DNA from: Isohypsibius dastychi
Taxonomy: Eukaryota; Tardigrada; Eutardigrada; Parachela; Isohypsibiidae
Assembly (NCBI GenBank): GCA_034696485.1
Contig: JAQIWT010000734.1
Coordinates: forward strand, 1-15,656
Reading direction: 5' to 3'
DNA: 15,656 bases
Shown here: positions 1 to 15,656 of the stretch, piece after piece
How positions within the stretch are numbered: the first letter of the stretch is position 1
How the letters are laid out: every line of letters begins with the position of its first letter
Notes under the pieces: generated by a model
The model's input: only the letters and a program-made list of their open reading frames with translations
Told to the model about the DNA's origin: nothing
Databases searched by the model: none
Position numbers and translations under genes: made by a program

Positions 1-13
1 CCCCCCCCCCCCC
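1..13. repeat. Homopolymer C run at the window edge
   Basis: Thirteen consecutive C bases begin the window. This may be a genuine poly(C)/poly(G) tract inside the intron or an assembly boundary effect; the sequence cannot decide. Confidence 0.6.
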
Positions 14-42
14 AAAAAGTACACCTTCGATTGTCGTAGGTC

Positions 43-69
43 AGGTATTCTACATTATTCAGAATACCT
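43..69. repeat. Perfect 9-bp inverted repeat with 9-nt loop
   Basis: AGGTATTCT at 43-51 and AGAATACCT at 61-69 are exact reverse complements around a 9 nt spacer. It lies in the sequence past the last visible Rbcn-3A exon, presumably intron, and could form a hairpin in RNA. No known family was recognised. Confidence 0.6.
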
Positions 70-194
70 AGATTTGGGAATACAGCCACCTGATCAATTT
101 TGAGTCTAAATCTGATCAATCAAGCACGACAATATTGTTACAAGTATAGTCGAAGTCATGTGGATTCAATTCAGACCGACAGCAAAAAGTCTAC

Positions 195-3100
195 CTGTTG
201 ATGTTCTCCATGCTCTTCTTTTCCCGTTTGATCGCCATTATCGATTCCTCATGATCCGGCATCGGCGACGAGTGCTGGTTGAAATGGACGCCCCGCACAG
301 CGATCTTGTCTTCCTGAATCCATTCCGATCCACCAGTTGATTCACACTCAAATATGGCAACTGTCATGTTATAAGTCGGTTCCTCGCGATCTTGCCGAAT
401 ATGGTCGACACTCCGCTTATAAGCACAAGCAACACGAGCACTGTACGCACAGCTCAATCCAAGAATCTGACCAGGAACCGTCAGACAACTGGAATGTCCC
501 AACATCATCCGCCATTCCTCCCAGAAATACGACTTGATCTTCGTACCGCCTTCCTCGACTTGGCATCTCCAGAATCGGACGGTTCCATCAGAACATGCAG
601 TCGAAATCAAATAAGGAGCATAACAAGCTGGGTAGATTGCTGATGAGCTGAGATGACCAGCTGCAGGTGTTGCTTGGATCACTTCGATGTCCGGCGGAAG
701 AGGAAGCTGTTGGCAGCACACCTTCGAGGTCTGGATAATCAGATTGGACGGTGTCATTTTTGCTCCAGGTGTTCGAACTTCCTCCTTGAATCCACTTTCT
801 GGAAGATCATCATCATCACCTGTGAGGAACACAAAACTCGAGTTATGATCTCAGGAATAGAAAACCGACACTGGGGCAAGGGACAGTGTCCAAAGTATAC
901 TATCAAATTATTATCAAACTGGACCTTACCGCTTGAATGACCGTAGTTGTCCATCGGTGCGGCGTCTTGCTGCGTCTGGGAGGATATTCTGATGGACCAC
1001 ATGTGGATCAATGAACCTCCTTTTGTGTTCTTTTCCAGAACAGTCAAATAGAAATATTCCTCGAAGTTATTAAGATTTGTCAGATCAACAATGGCTTCCA
1101 GTTGACTTTTGGCGTGGGTATCTTGAGTTTTGCCTTTCAGAACGTGTTCATTGAAAATATGGAGTAACTGCGTCTGATGCCAATCCTGAAACAGACAGGC
1201 AGATATTGCAAATTCAAATCAAACGTAAAATCAGGGTCATGATCTCCCATACGTGTTTAGCGTCCGTAATACGGTCCAGGGCCAGAATGCAGCCGGGGTG
1301 CGCGCTTGACTGGAGACTGACTATGTTGAAATTCTCCAAGTTGTCTTCCAGCTGGCTCCTCCCAGCGGATGACCCGCTCATCGTAGATTCACTTCGTCCC
1401 TGAAAATGCAAGAAACAGTCAGTGGTGAAGAAAACGCAATAACTCGCCACGAAGTTGAGTGTTACGGACTATATGACTTTTCGAACTGCTTCTATTGCGA
1501 ACTACCATTTCGTACGGTACGGTGCCCTGTTTGCTGAAACCAAGTCTGATTTCCCAACTCACCATGCTTGGCTTTCGCAGTGCAGAGTACATTTCCGAAA
1601 GAAGAGCTCCTGCATCGATGACAGCCTGGTATATCCTCAAGCTCACTCCATCAGATGCAACAAAGCAAGCACTCGGTGTCTGCGATAAATTCCCCAACGT
1701 CCAGCAAGGCAACATTGTCGGTATCCAAGCACAATTCGAGAACGCACTCTGTTCGCCGGAATTAATCCTGGCCAACTCTGTCACTCCTCCAGATTTCGAC
1801 AACGGTCCAACAGGCTCAACTTTCCACAATATCAGTTCGCTACAAAACCCCTTCCCAAGCGTGAAATTTAGCAATGCTTGGCTGATCTTTCTTCCGGAAG
1901 CTGGTGGTTTCGGGGCTTCGTTTGCAGTACTATTGTGATGACTGGTCGTCAACATAAGTGGGAGGACAGGGTGGCTGACCATATCGTTAACTCGGAAACG
2001 ATGACCACAAACTCGCCCAGAATGTCCAACGCTAACAACAGCGGAAAAATCCAGAGCATCTGAGAAATTCACGTTCCATAGGTTCAGTGATCCGTTTTGG
2101 TGACAGGAAATCATTGACACAACTGGCTGATCCACTATGGTCTCCTGCCACAGCGCGTTGCGATCGTCAGATAGCTTCAGCATTGAGAACAAATCCAAAA
2201 AAGCGGAGTGAGTGGAGTAAACCTCCAGATTACTGCAAGTGGTCACTGAATCACCTGCAAAAATAAACCTCGTAAAATCTTTCAAATTTGCGTGCAGAAG
2301 TTTCAAACAATTCTACCCGAAATTTTGTAGTAACACATTTTTAAACAGCCGAAGTCAGACATGTTTTCAACAACAGATCTCCGACCTACCTAGCGGGAGT
2401 GCTTGGGGAATGCGTGACGAAAAGCTGACTTGTGGCTGCCGGAACGCACCAGGATGTTCTTCGTCCAACCATTCCACTAACCACACCAAAAAGCTTCCAT
2501 CCAGTGGATGTATGCTAAACAGCAAGTCCGCACTATGATGCCAATGTCTGACCAAATTCTCAATTTCCCGATCCAAAGTATCTCCTGGAGCGCTCGAAGC
2601 AGATTCTGCATTCGATCCTACGGCACTCACGCTTGCTTGGTTATGCAGAGAAGGGCGGTGACTACTGGTGACGCTGACAGTTTCTTCATCCAGCAGATCG
2701 TGGGACCTTGCATGCGGTAACCTCATTTTCTTCCGTATCGAACTCAGCGTTCCGCGTTTAGGTTTGATCGATCTACTTGGGAGAGCTTGTCCGCCGTTCG
2801 GAGTGGTGACTTCTCGTTCTTCGCTGTTCTTCTCGTCGTACTCATCTTCTTCGTATTCCATCGGATCAGGCGAACCAGGGAAATGTTCAGGATGCTCTTC
2901 CGGTTTCTCGTTCTGAAGTGCTTTCTTGCATAAATCGTGAAGAAGCTTCTCCGCTTGCCATGTGAAATTCATGTCTTTGTTGTTCAACCAATGGATCACA
3001 AAACTCAGTGGCTCACCAGAAGCAGAACTCAACAAAGGGACAAGAGGAATATCCGTGTCAGCGTTAATAGAGACGGCGAGGTGGAAATGACATTCTGGTG

Positions 3101-6056
3101 AAATTCCAGTTCCATGCACACCGAATTTGTGAAAATCGTGAGTGCTCATCGAAGTGGGAATCGTGGCGATCGGTTCACGTTTAGTTGAGTTGGAATGTGA
3201 GACGGAAGTCGCACCGTTCATTGTGGGCACCGGGGTAGACTGATCACGAATGTTTTTGGCTCTTTTGAAAGACTTTCGCATATGCTTGAGACGTTCCACG
3301 AAACGGTGCTTGTGACGATGTTGACGGTACTTTGGATTCTGAGTGATGAGAGGGTCGAGGTGCTGGAGGTTAAGGACTCCGTCATCGGGAAGGATCGTTT
3401 CAACCCAAAGCCGGCAAATATTGTCGAGCGATGAGGTGAGTAACATGTTGGCCACAGCTCCTCTGTAAGAATAAAACATCTGAGATGACATAACTCCATC
3501 TGGTACACCCACATTCAAATGTAATCAACTCACAAATGAAAACAACAACTCTAGGTTAACCTTTGTTCAGGTTCAAGAACGCTCGTATTCGTACGGAAGA
3601 AAATCTACAAGCGATGTGCTGCGAAATCACCGGGGACTTACTTGGGCATGTACCGGCTGGTTTTCCTCCAGGAAAAACTCGTGACGGCGCGCGCATGCGG
3701 TAGGTAGACAAAGGAGTATTCGTGATCGTCGTTGTTATCGGCATAGAAATTCCCCTGAGATGGAAATACAATTTTCCGGCTTTGATACCAGACTTTAACG
3801 AGTCGATCCGATTTAGCGACGGTTGCAAAGAGCCGTCCATCCGGAGAAAAGTCAATGTGTGCGACAGGAGATGAGGTCTTGATATGCCACAACTCCTTCC
3901 ATTTTTCATGCAGATCCGGGTCAGTTCCATCGTTTTCTCCGAGAGAGAAGCTGACCATCTGCGAGGATATGCTGGCTGAGCTTGCGGGCTGTGCTGACTC
4001 TGGAATGTTCGGACTGGCCCATAGCTGGATTAATCTCCCACCAGTTAAAAGACGGGTTCCTGAAACAAACAGCGATTATTTAGACACCTTTCACCTGTAT
4101 TCAACTTCTCAAATAGTATCATTCCAAAGTGAAATATAGGTAGGAAAACGTTCTCTTCAAAAACTAACCAACATAACGAAAATTAGTCTACTTTACACCG
4201 TAATCGTTCTAAACATTGAATGGTATAGGTGAGCAACGAAAGAATCCATGCGAATTCAATTCACTTCAAAAATTAACTTCGAAGCTATATTACAATGAAA
4301 ATAGTGAAAGCATGTTCGCGGAAATGCAAGAAACGACGAAAAATAACGAGAAAACCATAATCCACCGGCCAGCATGGAGGCCATACGATCATTCTCGTTC
4401 TGAACAACTAACTTCGAGCTTGGTCCAAACCCAAAAGAGATCCTACTACTAAAGCAGAAAATTTCCCTCGCGATATTCAGCTCTTTAGTGAAGGCTCGTA
4501 ATGTACGTCCATGTTCCACGGTACTCAGAAAATCGAAGGTGGGGGTACCGCTCTTAAATGCAGGTTACCGGAAATGCAATCGATTTTCAAGACTTCCGAA
4601 TAGGTAGAAGCGAACACTAAACGTCCATCGGTCTCGATGAAATGTGCATTTTATCTCTCACCTTCCTGATTCCATGACAGGCATGTCACAGCCGAATCGC
4701 AGGTAAGTACAGCAGTTTCAATCCACTGGTAATCGAGTCGATGGGTGCTGATGCGATGAAATACCGGTGTTGGCTCATAAATGAACACTTTACTGCCATA
4801 ACATGCCGCGATCTTGCCGGTGTCAGAAGAGCAATCGATGCAGGTGACCTGAACACTTCCATGAAGACTTCCGGGTATAATTTGCACCCGCTGGAAGTCG
4901 CTGGATAAAACTACAATATCACATCCGGTTGCATAAGCCTACAAAAAAACGAAACAAATCACGATTATTTTCGGAAACCGGTATCGAGTCTATCTATGTT
5001 ATCAGATCTTTTATAATTGATGGTAAATCGGAAATGAGACATCACGGCTCTGCTCAAATCATCCGGGATCACTATTGTAGTCAGGGCACGATGTTGGTGG
5101 GATAATTAACAGCGTGATGGAGTGGAAGCCAGTCAGTGAAATGGTCTGTACTTTAACGCTCAATCGATCAAACTTTTGCCCGTCAATGCAAATCGCAGGA
5201 CGCCTTCCTCCACTCCATCCTCAACGCATCCATTGTATGATGCCTCCCTCATCAGGCTCCTCGATTTACATCATCAAAACATCTGCGGGGAACATAGACC
5301 TGTTAATCATATTAATAACCCGGAAAAACAGTGCCTCCAGCTCTTACCCACTGATTTCCTCATTCGCAAAATGGAGAAATGATACCTGATAAGATAAGAA
5401 CAAAACAAAAATATTAGCCTCAAAAACTGAAACAAAAACATATCAACAACAAAGAGCGAAATGCGTCTCGAGACGGGGACATTTCTGAGAAAATCAGAAG
5501 ACGATGATAAATCAGTTCCTTTCTCTCAACAAAAAAATATTTCGATGTATTTTCTAATGATGAAGAATCATAAATCGTATTATTTCACAACATTTCCAGC
5601 CAAGCCAGTCATTTGTTATTCATAGTATTCCTCCAAACCAAGCCAACTATTACCCGAGAAGGTTCTAATTTTCTGTATTTCTCAAACGAAAGCGAGACTT
5701 TCCCATATACAATCATGCTGCAAAAAAAATTCCGCGAAATCATACGTGTCACAGACTCACCTGAAAATCGAACTCCATTCGATGCCGACCATATCAGTGA
5801 TTCTCACCGAGAAAATGTTCGCGAATCTATGAGGTGAGCATCATGTGATGATGAAATGAAACCGCGACTGACTGGCGTCCACTTGGGTTGTCAGCAAAAT
5901 TCTTGTTGTTCCAAATATCGAACTCGAAAGAGGGTATGGGACGTCTGCAAACAAACAGAATTTTCTCACCGTGAAATTGACTCCTTCGACAGTTCCGACG
6001 GCATAGCAATGATCTCCGCTGTTGACAGCTCCAGTAATGACTTGATGTCGATTCAT
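195..6056 (-). CDS. Rbcn-3A: DmX-like / rabconnectin-3 alpha WD40 protein, N-terminal 1191 residues (3'-partial)
   Basis: Family members are very large (~3000 residue) WD40 scaffolds of the RAVE-like complex that promotes V-ATPase V1/V0 assembly on endosomes and synaptic vesicles. I join eight exons (minus strand): 6056-5970, 4938-4662, 4059-3642, 3462-2390, 2254-1563, 1399-1253, 1185-930, 819-195. All introns are GT..AG and the frame is kept throughout. The start is MNRHQVITGAVNSGDHCYAV, the typical DMXL N-terminus, in a good context (CACCATG). WD-type strands seen include FSPDGRLFATVAKSDRL (about 192-208), LLTSSLDNICRLWVE (about 268-282), LLFSIHPLDGSFLVWLVEW (574-592), CHQNGSLNLWNV (about 669-680), SELILWKVEPVGPL (757-770), LISTACSDGTVRFW (1054-1067), then the family motif FECESTGGSEW (1140-1150). 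An acidic/Ser-rich linker (about 445-560) separates blades. The last exon must splice out at 195/194, because an in-frame TAG follows at 193-191. The rest (about 60% by family length) is off the left edge. The family call is very secure; individual joins are hand-made. Confidence 0.95.
4060..4661 (-). other. Rbcn-3A intron 2 (0.6 kb)
   Basis: This phase 1 intron splits the Gly codon of WNQEGTRLLTGG. The donor is GTGAGA and the acceptor is TTTGTTTCAG. It is AT-rich, and no coding or structured element was recognised in it. Confidence 0.8.
4939..5969 (-). other. Rbcn-3A intron 1 (1.03 kb)
   Basis: This intron lies between codons 29 and 30 in phase 0. The donor is GTGAGA after the FT codons and the acceptor is TTTTTTGTAG before GCTTATGCA. 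It contains a moderately GC-richer stretch around 5090-5390 with an open plus-strand frame of about 90 codons (5114-5389) that has no recognisable domain; I do not call it a gene. No RNA gene or transposon ends were seen. Confidence 0.8.
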
Positions 6057-13908
<7,852 letters not shown>

Positions 13909-14464
13909 GCGCCTCTCGCCGTCGTTTTATCTTCTACATGTTTTTTGACGCTCGGAAGCAGTATTGGATTCCAAGTTTATTAATGTCGCTGAATCGCCGC
14001 AAGTTCGGGATCTGGTCTGGTTGAGAGACGGAATACTACCTGGAAGGAGTTTGTTGGATTGCTCAACAAGGTCGTTGGTGTTTCATCGCAGCAGGAGCTT
14101 TTTGTTGTTGTTTTTTAATTTGCTAGCTGAGAAGAGAGTATTCTTCTCCCCGGTTTGGGATCTGGTCTCTCGTTCTCCCCCCGTTGTGAATCGCTTTTTA
14201 TTTATTATTTTATCATTTTACTCTGCGGGATTTCCTCGTCTCTTCGTTTATTAACTCAACGCTCAGGACGCCGCCGTTACTCTACTCCGAGGAGTTCGGC
14301 AGGAAAGAAATTTATCGTTTTAATAATGAGCACTGGATCCTCTGTTTTTATCATGTAATTGTTTTTCCTTTTCGAATTTCGATCTGAAATTGATGGTTCT
14401 CCGTCAAGAAAGTACACTGAGTACCTCATTGAATGTTTTTAAATCCTGCGTACGTTCTCCGGTT

Positions 14465-14470
14465 TTTATT
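14465..14470 (-). terminator. Candidate poly(A) signal of the Gly-rich peptide gene
   Basis: TTTATT on the plus strand reads AATAAA on the minus strand, about 180 nt past the stop of the small gene, and it is the nearest canonical hexamer I found. Use of this site would make its mRNA tail antisense to the end of the JNK 3' UTR. A variant hexamer nearer the stop is possible. Confidence 0.35.
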
Positions 14471-14483
14471 TTAAACCATACTC

Positions 14484-14489
14484 AATAAA
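14484..14489 (+). terminator. Probable poly(A) signal of JNK
   Basis: A canonical AATAAA lies 576 nt after the JNK stop, followed at about 30-35 nt by a GT-containing stretch (CACGTTTTGC). A second AATAAA at 14568-14573 is an alternative that would give a longer 3' UTR reaching close to the convergent gene. Confidence 0.55.
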
Positions 14490-14650
14490 GTCATTATTTC
14501 ATCTGCGCCTCACGTTTTGCGATCGCTAGCTCGATAACCAAAAGATCTTCAATTTAGTATCGAATGCAATAAATAATTGTTGCGACAGTTTTTGTTGGTT
14601 GGAACAAAAAAAAACCAGAATGAGAGTTCTCCACAAAATCGACGAAAATT

Positions 14651-14968
14651 CTATCTTTTCTTGTAACCCCAGCCACCGCCATCTCCATAGAATCCGGGGC
14701 CAAATCCCCCCAGTCCATATCCGTATCCGTATTCGAATCCCCACCCATATCCGAGACCCCATGGATATATGGGGATTCCAATAAATGGTGCAACACCCCA
14801 TGGGACGATTCCGCCGCCATAGAACCCATCACCACCCCATCCTCCACCGGAAACGAGTGCTGCCAAAAAGTGGTATCATCATTTGACGATAGGTTCTTTT
14901 CTGGGCCTAAGAAACTTACCGTAGAGCAGGCAAAGCAGTCCGGCGGTCATCTGAGTTGAAAATTTCAT
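14651..14968 (-). CDS. Small secreted Gly/Tyr/Trp-rich peptide, 85 aa, two exons
   Basis: Exon 1 is 14968-14920 and exon 2 is 14859-14651, joined across a 60 nt GT..AG intron to give 86 codons with stop. The N-terminus MKFSTQMTAGLLCLLYALVS reads as a signal peptide (one Lys, then a Leu-rich core), and cleavage near residue 20 is likely. The mature part of about 65 residues is almost entirely Gly plus aromatics: roughly 27 Gly, 8 Tyr, 5 Trp and 5 Phe. It has YGYGYG-type runs, Pro-Trp-Gly repeats and a basic KKR end. It has no cysteines after the signal. Such proteins occur in ecdysozoans as cuticle components or as YGGW-type antimicrobial/neuropeptide-like peptides; which applies cannot be told from sequence. 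The intron falls just inside the signal peptide, common for small secreted genes. It lies tail to tail with JNK. A coding role is well supported by the signal peptide joining in frame; the function is unknown. Confidence 0.8.
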
Positions 14969-15656
14969 GGTATACCGAATTCTGAATCAGAATGTCTAAT
15001 ATGAAAACGGAGCTGTTTAATAATGAATAAGGAAGCGCGCTTTTTATTTCGGCACATTTTGTCAGCGGATTTCCGGTGAACCCGGTGCTCAAACGAACGG
15101 TGTCAACGCCCCTAGTTTTCAAGTTTTTTAGCAATACGCATTATCATAACATACGGTTTGAAAGCACTGGAAAAGCGAAACTGTATGGAAAGCGAAATGT
15201 ACCGCATTCGCATCGAGCGGCGCTGCTGAAGGCAATGAAACTCGGAAAAGGAATGGCTAGCAAAAAAGCCAACCACGGCGAAGATGTTACGTGAATGACC
15301 AATGACTAGGTTGATGAGAGAACATTATTTCCCACACGGTCGTCCGTTGCTCTTCAGTCGAAAATGATAAACAAACATTCTCAACGCGAAAATAAGTTCC
15401 AAGGCCGAAAATCGGTTCCAAGGCGTGCATTTGTGACTTCGACGTTTTTGCAGACGATAACTTTCTGAATAACAACTCAGCTCAGCTGTTCAGAGGCTCG
15501 GATCAGAGTCAAGCGTAGAAAAAGGAAGACAAGTATTTTCTTCTGTTGGAAAGTGGTAATATATCTGGTCAGCGAGGCCTAGGGATCCTTTCACTTCACC
15601 TCACTTCACCTCACTGCAAAATCACTCCACTTGCTTTCAAAGTCACTCAGTTTCTT
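14969..15656. other. Upstream region of the Gly-rich peptide gene; no gene recognised
   Basis: This is 5' flank for the minus-strand small gene. AT-rich TATA-like words (reading AAATAAAAAG near 15050 and TATTAAAC near 15016 on the minus strand) lie 50-80 nt upstream of its ATG, a plausible distance. A plus-strand frame open from 15031 to 15294 lacks an ATG near its front and has no domain, so I do not call it. A short tandem repeat closes the region. Confidence 0.5.
15591..15615 (+). repeat. Short tandem repeat, 10-bp unit
   Basis: TCACTTCACC occurs twice in direct succession, followed by a partial third unit (TCACT), and related CACTCC/CACTT words continue to the end of the window. It is a simple tandem duplication with no evident function. 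Confidence 0.75.

Larger units (their letters stand above)
13909..14650. other. Convergent 3' region of JNK and the Gly-rich peptide gene
   Basis: This is untranslated DNA between the two stop codons. It is T-rich on the plus strand up to about 14500 and has no conserved coding frame. It should contain the 3' UTRs of both genes. The plus strand carries AATAAA at 14484-14489 and 14568-14573. The only minus-strand AATAAA close to the peptide gene reads at 14470-14465. Confidence 0.7.

Noticed and set aside
191-832. A stand-alone 213-codon minus-strand gene ending MENINR-stop
   Set aside because: It is exon 8 of Rbcn-3A. The in-frame TAG at 193-191 lies directly after a good donor (CAG|GTAG), and the content is mid-protein sequence of the family.
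1495-1938. 147-codon plus-strand open frame
   Set aside because: It is antisense to exon 5 of Rbcn-3A, whose minus-strand translation matches the family through the whole stretch; it is a shadow frame.
15031-15294. Plus-strand open frame of about 88 codons right of the small gene
   Set aside because: It has no ATG near its front, no recognisable domain, and overlaps the likely promoter of the minus-strand peptide gene. It could be part of an unseen exon but is not supported.

Overview
This is a piece of animal nuclear DNA, AT-leaning, with intron-rich protein genes. Introns use GT..AG boundaries and range from 67 nt to 2.7 kb. The two large genes are conserved metazoan proteins. The JNK sequence looks arthropod/ecdysozoan-like, and the third gene encodes a secreted Gly/Tyr/Trp-rich peptide of the kind common in ecdysozoans. 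I favour a small-genome ecdysozoan (a tardigrade or similar), but the sequence alone does not fix the phylum. There is no sign of bacterial genes, CRISPR, tRNA/rRNA or an intact transposon.

Layout. (1) Positions 195-6056, minus strand: the first eight coding exons (1191 complete codons) of a DmX-like / rabconnectin-3 alpha WD40 protein. Its C-terminal part lies beyond the left edge. (2) Positions 6057-7412: a 1.36 kb intergenic stretch between the divergent start codons, which must hold the 5' leaders and promoters of both large genes. (3) Positions 7413-13908, plus strand: a complete eight-exon c-Jun N-terminal kinase (JNK) gene encoding 425 residues, with a TPY activation loop. Its 3' UTR carries AATAAA signals near 14484 and 14568. 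(4) Positions 14651-14968, minus strand: a two-exon gene for an 85-residue secreted Gly/aromatic-rich peptide, convergent with JNK and with only ~740 bp between the stop codons. (5) Positions 14969-15656: upstream DNA of that small gene, with no convincing coding sequence and a short tandem repeat near the right end.

How the genes relate. The rabconnectin-3 family promotes assembly of the vacuolar H+-ATPase and acts in endosomal, Notch and synaptic trafficking. JNK is a stress-activated MAP kinase. The two are not known partners; their shared upstream region is a positional relationship only. I stitched the exon structures by hand: every join keeps the reading frame and restores family-conserved sequence across the junction. 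I found no clearly new biological system here. The most useful leads are the divergent promoter, the small secreted peptide whose 3' end may overlap that of JNK, and lineage-specific segments in the two large proteins.
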